DNA from: Candidatus Poseidoniaceae archaeon
GTDB taxonomy: Archaea; Thermoplasmatota; Poseidoniia; Poseidoniales; Poseidoniaceae
Assembly: GCA_949372875.1 (NCBI GenBank)
Contig: CASIAW010000001.1
Location: 124,001-188,000 of the forward strand
DNA: 64,000 nucleotides
Direction: 5' to 3'
Shown here: positions 49,023-57,155 of the stretch, piece by piece
Layout: each line of letters opens with the position of its first letter
How positions within the stretch are numbered: the first letter of the stretch is position 1
Position numbers and translations under genes: made by a program
The notes under the pieces: model-generated
Told to the model about the DNA's origin: nothing
What the model saw: the letters and a program-made list of their open reading frames with translations, nothing else
Database searches by the model: none

Positions 49023-50018
49023 ATGTGCCTTCACTTCTTCGACGGTTTGGGGAGTAGCGTGGTTGACGGCTATCTTGGGTCCTTGACAACCGAGGAAAGA
49101 ATGTTGTTGCATTTATGCGACAATAATTTACCAGAGGGTGAATGGGAGGCCCCTGCTGCACTTACACAAGCAGGAATCTCTGCTGCAGTCCATGTTCAAA
49201 GAAAGCACGTTCCTCGAACACTCAAACGCTTAGAACAACGTGGAGACCTTGCGAAATCGAAACGCCACGTACCTGGCGGAAAGCAACGAAGACAAGTGTA
49301 TGGATTAACTTCAACTGGACGCGAAAAGGCAAGTAGTCTTCGTGAGAAAATTCTTTGTCAAATCGTATCCCGGAATGGTCAACAAATCATCTTATCCGAA
49401 TTACGTAAAGGCGGGCAAGCGACACTCGACCTACTGTCCCACATCGATGAGCGAATGAACTTCAATGACAATCCTGTTGTATCTCCAGTTTCGAATCCTG
49501 AAGGTATCGCATCATTAGATGCACAGGCTGGAGAGCACTTGGTGAGGAGATTATTTGCCCGTGCCTGGGAGGATGGTAAAATTACTCGCGACGAGCAGTA
49601 TTTGTTATCCGAAGTTGTTGATTTTCTCGGTATGCACCCAGAAAGGGTCCGCAGACTTTCAGACGAAGCCAGAAAGGAACAAAAGGCATCACCGCCCGAA
49701 GAAATATATCGCGACATGTTACGTCAAGCAATGGTCGATGGCGAATTGGTTGACGATGAAATAGCTCTCTTAGAAACCGTACGTATTGCGTATGGGTTTG
49801 ATAGATTAACCCATGAGAAATTGTTTGAAGAGGCCAAAGAATCACCTATCGTCTCTGAGAAATACGTTACCTACAAATCAACACTTGCTACAGCAATGAA
49901 TGACGGTGTCATCACAAATGACGAAGGGGCTATGCTTGTAACTCTCCGTGAGACACTTGGAATAACCGATGCCCAACATGCGAGTTTGCTAGCCGAATTG
50001 CGCGATAACATCAAGTGA
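49023..50018 (+). CDS. Winged-helix plus TerB-like tandem repeats
   Basis: A 331-residue protein. Residues about 20-110 form a winged helix with Arg-Thr-Leu-Lys-Arg-Leu-Glu-Gln-Arg-Gly-Asp-Leu and Gln-Val-Tyr-Gly-Leu-Thr-Ser-Thr-Gly-Arg. Residues 160-330 hold three TerB-like helical units, each with Ala-x-x-Asp-Gly-x-Ile/Leu (Trp-Glu-Asp-Gly-Lys-Ile, Met-Val-Asp-Gly-Glu-Leu, Met-Asn-Asp-Gly-Val-Ile) and a following Asp-Glu. TerB domains bind metals near membranes in tellurite and stress systems. It may link a metal or stress signal to DNA, but no target is apparent. The ATG at 49023 lacks a clear ribosome site. Confidence 0.7.
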   Translation: MCLHFFDGLGSSVVDGYLGSLTTEERMLLHLCDNNLPEGEWEAPAALTQAGISAAVHVQRKHVPRTLKRLEQRGDLAKSKRHVPGGKQRRQVYGLTSTGREKASSLREKILCQIVSRNGQQIILSELRKGGQATLDLLSHIDERMNFNDNPVVSPVSNPEGIASLDAQAGEHLVRRLFARAWEDGKITRDEQYLLSEVVDFLGMHPERVRRLSDEARKEQKASPPEEIYRDMLRQAMVDGELVDDEIALLETVRIAYGFDRLTHEKLFEEAKESPIVSEKYVTYKSTLATAMNDGVITNDEGAMLVTLRETLGITDAQHASLLAELRDNIK

Positions 50019-50051
50019 ATGGTGTCTTAGGAACGAATACGAGGGTTGAAC

Positions 50052-51113
50052 ATGGGAATGTCCGATGAAGAAGAAGCGGTTTACGAAGATTTGAACAATC
50101 TCAAAAACCAATTGAAGGCGGATAAAGAATGTAAAGTGGTTCTTATCGGCGACATCATGATGGATTGCTATATTCATGGTTATGCGAACAACCTCAATTC
50201 GAGGGCACCAGTACCTGTTCTTCGCGAAACGATGCGTGAGGAAGATGTCGGGGCAGCAGCACACGTTGGACGTGGCTTGAAATCAATGGGACTGCAAAGC
50301 CATCTGTTTGGTGTTGTAGGTGATGACCGTGCAGGTCTTAACATTCTCCAACTGCTGGACGAAGAAGATGTTTCAACGAGTGGGATTTCAATCATTGAAG
50401 GTCGAACTACAACTGTCAAGACTCGCCTGCTTGCAACTCGTGAGAGTTTAGTGAGTGATGAGCAACTTCTGTTACGTTGGGATGTAGAAGACGATGATCC
50501 TGTTGCCGAAGAGGCTTCTGTTTCACTGTATGATCTTGCTATTGAAGAGATATCTGATGCGGATGTGGTAATTCTGTCAGATTATGGACAAGGAGTTGTC
50601 AATGATGCAGGTGCTGAAAGGGCAATTAAAGCGGCAAAGAAGAATAATGTTCAAATTATTGCTGATCCAAAACTCACAGGACTGCATCGAACACATGGTG
50701 TGAATTGGATATTGTTTCAATCACAGGGACTTGAATTAATGCGAAGGAGACTTGGTGTATCGACGGGAAGTGAGGCTGCAATGAAATTGATTGAAACTCA
50801 CGGATGGAATCATCTCGTCGTGTTATCTGGGGAAGCCGGCGTAACGATTTATTCAAAAAATGAAGATGTTGTTCACGCACCTTGCACGCTTGATGATTTG
50901 CGACAAATGATTGGACTCATTGATGCTGCAGCAGTTGCAATCGCAGTTGCAATTTCAAAGAATCTTTCGGTACGAAATACTGCATTACTTGCTAATGCTG
51001 CCTGTGAATGTATCTTAGGTGCTCATCAAACAGAATCATTTGTTCTAAGTCGTGAGGATCTGATTGATCGTATCGGCGAGATGTCTTGGAACCTTCAGGT
51101 TTCAAAACGATGA
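50052..51113 (+). CDS. PfkB-family sugar kinase-like protein with altered GAGD motif
   Basis: A 353-residue ribokinase-fold protein nearest the RfaE/HldE kinase domain: Leu-Ile-Gly-Asp-Ile-Met-Met-Asp-Cys-Tyr, Arg-Ala-Pro-Val-Pro-Val-Leu, Gly-Leu-Lys-Ser-Met-Gly-Leu, Leu-Ser-Asp-Tyr-Gly-Gln-Gly and Ala-Asp-Pro-Lys are kept. The catalytic Gly-Ala-Gly-Asp anion hole appears as Gly-Leu-Ile-Asp: the Asp remains but the glycine is lost, and the first-motif Gly-Gly-Ala-Ala-Asn is Val-Gly-Ala-Ala-Ala-His. It may have changed substrate or lost activity. The ATG at 50052 has GAGGG six bases upstream; TTG 50046 is in frame. Archease follows nine bases later. Confidence 0.8.
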   Translation: MGMSDEEEAVYEDLNNLKNQLKADKECKVVLIGDIMMDCYIHGYANNLNSRAPVPVLRETMREEDVGAAAHVGRGLKSMGLQSHLFGVVGDDRAGLNILQLLDEEDVSTSGISIIEGRTTTVKTRLLATRESLVSDEQLLLRWDVEDDDPVAEEASVSLYDLAIEEISDADVVILSDYGQGVVNDAGAERAIKAAKKNNVQIIADPKLTGLHRTHGVNWILFQSQGLELMRRRLGVSTGSEAAMKLIETHGWNHLVVLSGEAGVTIYSKNEDVVHAPCTLDDLRQMIGLIDAAAVAIAVAISKNLSVRNTALLANAACECILGAHQTESFVLSREDLIDRIGEMSWNLQVSKR

Positions 51114-51122
51114 GGTGTTTTC

Positions 51123-51623
51123 ATGAGTGCTTGGCCAAGGCCAACTACCGCAGACATAGGGCTACGCGCATTTGCTTCAAATCAAGGACGACTCATTTCA
51201 GAAGCCACCTTGGGAATGCAAAACATACTTCTTTCCAATAAAGCTCAAAGAGAAATCAATACACACATTCGACATTCTGCTCAGTGGCAAATAAATGCCC
51301 CTGTTCAAAATGGCGAGAAACAATGGGACCTCTTACTTATTCAATGGCTGGAGGAGGTTCTCTACCGCTCTGAAATTCATCAGCAATGGCTTGTCGATTG
51401 TCAAATTTCGGTGCGTTGGGAGTCGGATGAAGTAACGCTATCGGGGCAGGTTTCATGGGTTGATTCGAATGAAATTGAACGTGAAGTAGAAATTAAGGCT
51501 GTGACGAGCCATGAACTTCAATTCACACAACTTGCGTCCAATGAAACTGTCAGGTCACAATGGGAGCAAGTTCCTGATTTTCAGGGACCCGGATGGTTTT
51601 GTGATGTCGTTTTCGATATTTGA
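51123..51623 (+). CDS. Archease
   Basis: A 166-residue archease, the small metal-binding cofactor that lets RNA ligase RtcB perform many turnovers in tRNA splicing and RNA repair. Thr-Thr-Ala-Asp-Ile-Gly-Leu near residue 8 carries the first conserved Asp, Asp-Leu-Leu-Leu-Ile-Gln-Trp-Leu-Glu-Glu-Val-Leu is the central helix, Glu-Ile-Lys-Ala-Val-Thr-Ser-His holds the metal site, and Cys-Asp-Val-Val-Phe-Asp-Ile ends the chain with the last conserved Asp. Its presence near endA suits tRNA splicing; rtcB is not in the window. Its 3' end overlaps a convergent membrane gene by 43 bases. Confidence 0.9.
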   Translation: MSAWPRPTTADIGLRAFASNQGRLISEATLGMQNILLSNKAQREINTHIRHSAQWQINAPVQNGEKQWDLLLIQWLEEVLYRSEIHQQWLVDCQISVRWESDEVTLSGQVSWVDSNEIEREVEIKAVTSHELQFTQLASNETVRSQWEQVPDFQGPGWFCDVVFDI

Positions 51624-51859
51624 GCAACAAGACCATCGGTCCTCAAACGTGTCCCAACAAGAAACCCGAGTGTGTTGACAACAATGTCCATGACTTTGTT
51701 TCCCCATTCCTCAACTGCGAACTCATATGGAAGAATAAGCTCAAGCAGTTCCCAACTGACGCTGAGTAAAAAGAAGATTTGCCAACTCTTAAGAAAATAT
51801 CGGCCTGCAGTGAGCCAAATAAGGAAATGAGAGACTGAATACATGTTCAAAAGAACCAT
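51581..51859 (-). CDS. VanZ-like small membrane protein
   Basis: A 92-residue protein with two or three hydrophobic helices. Ser-Trp-Glu-Leu-Leu-Glu near residue 35, then Glu-Trp-Gly-Asn-Lys-Val-Met-Asp-Ile and Asn-Thr-Leu-Gly-Phe-Leu-Val-Gly-Thr resemble the Trp-Glu-x-x-Glu and Asp-x-x-x-Asn-x-x-Gly pattern of VanZ/DUF2585-type membrane proteins, though short. GAGGT stands seven bases before the ATG, which supports a real gene despite its 43-base overlap with archease. Function unknown. Confidence 0.65.
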   Translation of the reverse strand: MVLLNMYSVSHFLIWLTAGRYFLKSWQIFFLLSVSWELLELILPYEFAVEEWGNKVMDIVVNTLGFLVGTRLRTDGLVAQISKTTSQNHPGP

Positions 51860-51894
51860 TGTGAGACCTCAAAGGTGGGAATTCCAAAGGTTGA

Positions 51895-52195
51895 CGTGCG
51901 CTCTCCTCGACTAAACCCACACACTTCCTCCATCCCGTTACCCCACAGCACCCATGGCTCCGAGTAGGGCTGCTCCGTTCCCGGCCTGACCTATTCCCCC
52001 GGCTATCCGATTCCTGTTTCCCTCCGGAAACAGTTCACAGGACCCGAGTCATGTGGGGGCGAGACATCAACGTCCGCATGCAGAAACCAAGGAGCCGCTT
52101 TCGCCGCCCAAAGGCGTTCAGCCCACCGTAAAGACGATTTGTGGTTCAGGGTACGCCTAGCTCCCCACCTATCCCGACAAGCCCTACAACTGACT
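51895..52195 (-). ncRNA. ffs: Signal recognition particle RNA (7S)
   Basis: The minus strand carries the SRP RNA. Helix 8 with the conserved GTCAGGCC...GGAGCAGC core binds SRP54 (complement of about 51967-51990). Helix 6, stem CTGTTTCC with a GGAG tetraloop and GGAAACAG (complement of 52014-52033), is the SRP19 site. Near the 5' end a GGTGGGGAGC/GTACCC stretch can form the archaeal helices 3 and 4. The RNA targets membrane and exported proteins. Ends are approximate, judged from where G/C-rich structure stops. It fills the gap between the VanZ-like gene and ccmE; antisense ORFs here are not genes. Confidence 0.88.
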
Positions 52196-52226
52196 GTATT
52201 TGAACAAAACCCATACTGGTTACGGC

Positions 52227-52622
52227 TCATTCATTCGACGCTTCTTCTTCTTCATACTTTGAAGGGCACGAAGTTTTAATGACATCTGCCTCGAAAATAT
52301 ACTCACCATCAAGATAGTAAAGCACCCCTTGAGCGTACACAGTACGATTATCTCCCAGACCATTAGAAACTGATGCATCGAAGTAATCGACCAGTAACGT
52401 AAACGAAGAACCATGAAGATAGAAGACGCTTTCATTGGTATCGATACTGCCATCTACAATTTCACCACGAATGGCAATTTCTCTTTCGAGATATGATGAA
52501 GGTTCAACCATGATTTCATCGACAGTACGTGTGGGCTCCGGTGCTTCAAGTAAGATAACGCCCAGTAAGGCGACAGTAATGACGGCACCAAGCAAAAGGA
52601 TTCGAGTGCGACGGGCAAACAT
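52227..52622 (-). CDS. ccmE: CcmE heme chaperone, Cys-type
   Basis: A 131-residue CcmE: one N-terminal membrane helix (about 7-25), a beta-barrel domain with Leu-Glu-Arg-Glu-Ile-Ala-Ile-Arg-Gly-Glu-Ile and Val-Leu-Tyr-Tyr-Leu-Asp-Gly-Glu-Tyr-Ile-Phe, and a C-terminal Cys119-Pro-Ser-Lys-Tyr123. Bacterial CcmE holds heme on His in His-x3-Tyr; archaeal and delta-proteobacterial forms use Cys-x3-Tyr, as here. It passes heme to apocytochrome c in maturation system I. The ATG at 52622 gives a normal N-terminus; the frame runs open to 52691 inside pyrD. No other ccm gene is in the window. Confidence 0.88.
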   Translation of the reverse strand: MFARRTRILLLGAVITVALLGVILLEAPEPTRTVDEIMVEPSSYLEREIAIRGEIVDGSIDTNESVFYLHGSSFTLLVDYFDASVSNGLGDNRTVYAQGVLYYLDGEYIFEADVIKTSCPSKYEEEEASNE

Positions 52623-52626
52623 ACGA

Positions 52627-53766
52627 TCACTGTGCCTCGTTGTCCCTTCGATGACTGAAGCCAACCGCCTCTTCAATGTTTGAGAAACCATGTTCTTTTA
52701 TTTTTTTATCAAGACCATTGACCACGGTTTTAGTGAGTGAGGCTCCTTCAAAAACAAATCCGCTGTAAGCTTGCAAGAGTGTTGCTCCAGCGCCAATTTT
52801 AGCCCAGGCATCATCTGCAGAGAGAATACCACCAACACCAACAATTGGCCATTGGCCATCAGTCATTGAGTAAATTTGGTGGATGACTTCTGTTGAGCGG
52901 TCAGATAGTGGGGCTCCACTCAATCCACCTGCCTCTGAAAAAACATCCAATTCGCTTTTTACAATATTTTCTGGTCGATTGATTGTTGTGTTCGTAGCAA
53001 CAATTCCATCACAGCCAGCACCACGAGCAGTCTCAACAATGGCCACTAATTGCTCATCGGTGACATCTGGAGCGATTTTTACCAAAAGTGGTTTAGGATT
53101 TGAATGTGTAGATTCAGATTGTCTCCGATTCACATCCTGGCATGCCTTAATGATTGATTCCAAGGCGTCATCATGCTGGAGTTCTCGAAGGTTGGGTGTG
53201 TTCGGGGAAGATACATTAATGACAAATACATTGCAATATTTCCACAACCGGTCCATGGTGTTAGCATAATCGCTTGGTGCTAAGTCGAGTGGAGTGGTTT
53301 TGGATTTTCCGAGATTCGCCCATAGCGGTATAGTTGGAGCACCAAAACGTTGGAAGTGCTGTTCTAATTTCCGGGCTACCTTAACAGATCCAGGATTATT
53401 GAAACCCATCCGATTGACAAGGGAGCGGGAAGTGTTCGCTCGAAACATTCGAGGTTTTGGATTACCCCCTTGTTCATGTTCCGTGACCCCTCCGATTTCA
53501 ATGAACGAAAGTCCAATGGATTCCCATCCACGTAGTGCTTCAGCACGCTTATCAAGGCCAGCAGCATTGCCAAACGGGTGTATATATTGTTGTCCAAAAC
53601 AGTCAACGGGAATTTTATTTCGGGGACGGTAAATCATCGAAAGTAGACTACGAGAAAGTGGATTCGAGGTCATGAGGCGTAACATCATCAACGCACGGCC
53701 ATGGGCTTTTTCAGAATCTTGAATACGTAACGCGGGACGTACAAAGACCCGGTATCCGATGCCCAT
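52627..53766 (-). CDS. pyrD: Dihydroorotate dehydrogenase, class 2
   Basis: A 379-residue enzyme oxidising dihydroorotate to orotate for pyrimidine synthesis. N-terminal helices (about 1-45) as in quinone-linked class 2 enzymes precede Asn-Ala-Ala-Gly-Leu-Asp-Lys, Glu-Ile-Gly-Gly-Val-Thr, Asn-Arg-Met-Gly-Phe-Asn-Asn, and Asn-Val-Ser-Ser-Pro-Asn-Thr-Pro-Asn-Leu-Arg with the catalytic serine, then Lys-Ile-Ala-Pro-Asp, Ala-Thr-Asn-Thr-Thr and Gly-Val-Gly-Gly-Ile. Serine rather than cysteine and the long N-terminus mark class 2, so electrons go to the membrane quinone pool. Its start overlaps the divergent gene at 53759. Confidence 0.95.
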   Translation of the reverse strand: MGIGYRVFVRPALRIQDSEKAHGRALMMLRLMTSNPLSRSLLSMIYRPRNKIPVDCFGQQYIHPFGNAAGLDKRAEALRGWESIGLSFIEIGGVTEHEQGGNPKPRMFRANTSRSLVNRMGFNNPGSVKVARKLEQHFQRFGAPTIPLWANLGKSKTTPLDLAPSDYANTMDRLWKYCNVFVINVSSPNTPNLRELQHDDALESIIKACQDVNRRQSESTHSNPKPLLVKIAPDVTDEQLVAIVETARGAGCDGIVATNTTINRPENIVKSELDVFSEAGGLSGAPLSDRSTEVIHQIYSMTDGQWPIVGVGGILSADDAWAKIGAGATLLQAYSGFVFEGASLTKTVVNGLDKKIKEHGFSNIEEAVGFSHRRDNEAQ

Positions 53767-54241
53767 GTCATGCCCTCGTAGCGGTATCCTTCAAGACTTC
53801 CGCCCTCTACGGTTGTTTGTGCACACAGATGACCCCCTCTGGCCAGTCGTTTTAGAAACGTCTCGGCAGATTCTGAGAAGAGAAGATCTCCACCTCCGCA
53901 TTCCTCAACAGTACAAGAATGACATGGAAGGGATATTGCTTGAAATCAGTGATTATCAGCCGGGAAGATTAGAATTTCCCACTTTTGAAACACTCCAATG
54001 TAACGATGTCTGTATTTTCGTAAAAGAAAAAGAGAACTTGAGAATGATAGCATATATCGGGACCAATGAACCAAATGAGAAAGTTCGTTGGATAAAAATG
54101 GATGTTGAACCTGGATGGAAGGAAGTGGTGATAGTTTGCAATGAACTGCACGTCGCAGGTTATCCTGGTTGCGTTGGGTGTGGTGGGCCGAACTCAGAGA
54201 TGCCCTGGGATGAAGAAAAATCACGTTCCGGTCTGCTTTGA
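53759..54241 (+). CDS. Hypothetical protein with C-terminal CxxC
   Basis: A 160-residue soluble protein of no recognised family. Leu-Phe-Val-His-Thr-Asp-Asp-Pro-Leu-Trp starts the folded part, a beta-rich middle follows, and the end has Gly-Tyr-Pro-Gly-Cys-Val-Gly-Cys-Gly-Gly-Pro. The frame is open for the whole length but the first eight bases overlap the divergent pyrD start, so a slightly later start is possible. It may be an electron-transfer or redox accessory, but that is a guess from the CxxC. Confidence 0.5.
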   Translation: MPMSCPRSGILQDFRPLRLFVHTDDPLWPVVLETSRQILRREDLHLRIPQQYKNDMEGILLEISDYQPGRLEFPTFETLQCNDVCIFVKEKENLRMIAYIGTNEPNEKVRWIKMDVEPGWKEVVIVCNELHVAGYPGCVGCGGPNSEMPWDEEKSRSGLL

Positions 54242-54272
54242 TTTGTCAGAGAATATTTTTTAATTCTTTTTA

Positions 54273-54289
54273 CAGATACAATGTATCTG
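54273..54289. promoter_or_regulatory. Palindrome upstream of the topoisomerase gene
   Basis: CAGATACA-A-TGTATCTG is a perfect inverted repeat with eight-base arms, 57 bases before the topoisomerase ATG and just after a T-rich stretch (TTTTTTAATTCTTTTTA). Position between likely TATA box and start codon suits an operator. It could also be the end of a short terminator for the upstream gene. Confidence 0.4.
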
Positions 54290-54345
54290 CCTCGCTATGA
54301 AGGTATGAGAGAGTTCAAGTAGCCTCGTCGGTCGCATGTAAAACC

Positions 54346-57093
54346 ATGAGCGTCGTCATTGTTGCCGAGAAACCAAGCGTCGCCAATGATATCGCTCAGG
54401 TTCTTGGTGCGTCCTCAAAAAAGGATACGCACTGGGAAGGGAATGGGATAATTGTCACATGGGCGATAGGACATTTATTGCAACTCAAGTATATGGATGA
54501 CTATGATGAAGCGTTCAAAGACTGGCGTAAAACGATTGACAGACTTCCTTACATACCTGATTCTTTTGAATACAAGCCAATCGGTGGAAGAGGCAAAAAA
54601 CAGCTCACAGCAATCACCAAACTCATCAAATCAAAGGATGTCAAGGAAATTGTCAATGCTTGTGACGCTGCGCGTGAAGGGGAATTAATTTTCAGAACGA
54701 TCGTGCAACATACAAAATCCAAAGTTAAAAATTCCCGAATGTGGCTTCAATCCATGACTAAGGACTCAATCCAGCAAGCTTGGGATGGTCGATTGGATGG
54801 CGATGAATATTCAGCTCTTCGAGACGCAGCATATTCTCGTTCCGAAGCCGACTGGATTATCGGCATGAATGGTTCGCGAATCGCCAATTCATTCTTACCA
54901 CGCAAGAAAAATGAACGAGTAGCTATTTCTCTTGGCCGTGTTCAAACAGCCACACTTGCCATGATTGTCGAACATGAATTGATTGTGTTGGGTCATAGCC
55001 CACTTCCGTTTTGGCAATTAGAAGCAGAGTTTGCGTCTGGTGATGCAAAATGGACAGGAAGATGGGAGCGCCAAAACCACGTTGATGACCCAGATCAACC
55101 AGATTACAAACCTCATCGCATCATTCAACAGGAAGAGCATGACAGATTAAAGAAAATATTAACTTCGGATAATACTGCAACAATCAAGCAATCGCAACGG
55201 GATTCTGTAGAGAAACCGCCATTGAACTTTGATTTGACGAGTCTTCAACGAGAGGCAAATAATCTCCTCAGTTGGTCCGCAAAAAAGACGCTAGGGGTAG
55301 CTCAAGATTTGTATGATTCTTTCAAACTCACGACATATCCACGTACAGACTCAAGGCACTTACCGGAAGATATGCACGAAGAAATTGCAAAAACAATACG
55401 ACAACTCGGTGCACAAGACGACTACAATGTTCACTCCTCACGAATTATTGATGACGGTATGAAAAATGCTGGTAGGAATTTTAACAATTCTAAAGTGAGC
55501 GACCACTTTGCGATTATACCTACTGGGAAAATACCCGAAGGGAATTTGAATGCAGACCATCAACGCCTCTATGACCTCATCGTTCGAACATTTTTGGCTT
55601 CATGGCATCCGGAAGCAGTTTGGGATGTTCAGAAGCGAACTGCTACTGTCGAAGGGGAACAATTCACCAAAGAAGCCCGTACAATCAAAGAAGAAGGTTG
55701 GAGGGCCGTGCGGCCAAAGAAGCAATCCTTACCAGAAAATTGGAATGTTTTGCCAAAAAACCCGTGCGATGGAACAATTGAATCCTACGAGTTCAAAGAA
55801 GAAAAATCAAAGCCAAAGGGTCGACTCAAGGAAGCAGGATTGCTTCGGCTAATGGAACATGCTGGAAAGCAAATTGATGATGAAGCATTTGCTGATGCAA
55901 TGAAAGATAAGGGCCTTGGGACTCCAGCAACTCGTGCAGATACAATAGAAAAACTCGTCGACAGGGGGTATATTCAGCGTTCACGAGGTGGAAGTATTAG
56001 TGCTACAGCCCACGGAATTCGAATCATCGATGTCTTAAGAAAAATCCCAGTTGAATGGATTACTTCACCTGAGATGACTGGAGAAATGGAATCTTCATTA
56101 CTTCGAGTTCAGCGTGGTGAAGAGCCACGTGAAAATTACATGAATGCAGTAATTGAACAAACGACAGTCATGGTTGAACGAATAAAAAATCACGACAGGA
56201 CAGAATTGTATGTCAATGAACCATCAATAGGTGAATGTTTAGTCTGTAAGGGTAAAATCATGGAAACCACACTGACCTACCAATGTGAAAAGAATGAAGG
56301 TCGGGACAAAGGCTGTTCTTTCGTATTTTGGAAAGATACCTCTGGAAGATGGTTTGACCAACCAACTGCTAAGCGACTTCTTGAAACACGTCAAATCGAT
56401 GATTTACACGGATTTTTCAACCGCTCTGGTGAACCCTACGTTGCAACAGTCAAGTTGACAGATGAAGGAAAGGTGGAATTTGTTGGTGGCGGTGAATCCT
56501 CATCAAATGCTTCCGATGAGGAAGTCTGTCCTTGCCCTGCTTGTGACCACGGCACTGTGCGCATTGGTCAGACAATGTATGCATGTGACCATGATGAATG
56601 TAAATTCCGCGGCGTTTCCAAAGAAATGTGCAAGCGGCCGATATCACCAGATGAGGCCAAATCAATACTCACGAATGGTAAATCAGAACTTCTTGAAGAC
56701 TTTATTTCAAAGAGAGGTCGTCCATTTAAAGCATATCTTGTTCGAGATAATAACCGAATCAAATTTGAATTCCCACCTCGAGAAGCAGCAGCAGATGCAA
56801 CAAGGTTCCCAATTACACCAGGTGTTGTAGCAATATGTCCGAACTCTAAAGTGAATATCGTCGAAACTGAGACACATTACCAACCAGAAGAAGGATCAAC
56901 AGGATGTTCGATACAAATCTTAAGAGAAATTTCGAAGAGAACAATTACAAGAGAAGAAGCGAAAACTTTGATTGAGAAAAGAGAAGTTGGTCCATTTGAT
57001 GATTTTATCTCGAAAAAGACAAATCGAGAATTCTCAGCATCACTCTATCTCAAAAAGAATGATTCAATTGGATATCGGTTTGCCAAGCGCTGA
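54346..57093 (+). CDS. Type IA DNA topoisomerase, TopB-like
   Basis: A 915-residue type IA topoisomerase of the bacterial topoisomerase III type. Val-Val-Ile-Val-Ala-Glu-Lys-Pro-Ser-Val-Ala at residues 3-13 starts the TOPRIM domain, Asn-Ala-Cys-Asp-Ala-Ala-Arg-Glu-Gly-Glu holds its acidic metal site, and Tyr331 in Thr-Tyr-Pro-Arg-Thr-Asp-Ser is the catalytic tyrosine. After about residue 630 come three repeated zinc-ribbon-like or degenerate TopC modules with Cys-x-x-Cys pairs (Cys-Leu-Val-Cys, Cys-Pro-Cys-Pro-Ala-Cys and a cysteine-poor third). It relaxes or decatenates DNA. The close TopB likeness suggests bacterial ancestry, which needs a tree to test. Confidence 0.92.
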   Translation: MSVVIVAEKPSVANDIAQVLGASSKKDTHWEGNGIIVTWAIGHLLQLKYMDDYDEAFKDWRKTIDRLPYIPDSFEYKPIGGRGKKQLTAITKLIKSKDVKEIVNACDAAREGELIFRTIVQHTKSKVKNSRMWLQSMTKDSIQQAWDGRLDGDEYSALRDAAYSRSEADWIIGMNGSRIANSFLPRKKNERVAISLGRVQTATLAMIVEHELIVLGHSPLPFWQLEAEFASGDAKWTGRWERQNHVDDPDQPDYKPHRIIQQEEHDRLKKILTSDNTATIKQSQRDSVEKPPLNFDLTSLQREANNLLSWSAKKTLGVAQDLYDSFKLTTYPRTDSRHLPEDMHEEIAKTIRQLGAQDDYNVHSSRIIDDGMKNAGRNFNNSKVSDHFAIIPTGKIPEGNLNADHQRLYDLIVRTFLASWHPEAVWDVQKRTATVEGEQFTKEARTIKEEGWRAVRPKKQSLPENWNVLPKNPCDGTIESYEFKEEKSKPKGRLKEAGLLRLMEHAGKQIDDEAFADAMKDKGLGTPATRADTIEKLVDRGYIQRSRGGSISATAHGIRIIDVLRKIPVEWITSPEMTGEMESSLLRVQRGEEPRENYMNAVIEQTTVMVERIKNHDRTELYVNEPSIGECLVCKGKIMETTLTYQCEKNEGRDKGCSFVFWKDTSGRWFDQPTAKRLLETRQIDDLHGFFNRSGEPYVATVKLTDEGKVEFVGGGESSSNASDEEVCPCPACDHGTVRIGQTMYACDHDECKFRGVSKEMCKRPISPDEAKSILTNGKSELLEDFISKRGRPFKAYLVRDNNRIKFEFPPREAAADATRFPITPGVVAICPNSKVNIVETETHYQPEEGSTGCSIQILREISKRTITREEAKTLIEKREVGPFDDFISKKTNREFSASLYLKKNDSIGYRFAKR

Positions 57094-57155
57094 TATCGTT
57101 AACTTTGAACACTTACAGAGCGAAGGTTGATGTTCAGCCGACCATTTCGACAGCC

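Noticed and set aside
52003-52230. Minus-strand 75-codon frame
   Set aside because: It lies within the SRP RNA, whose helices 6 and 8 are clear.
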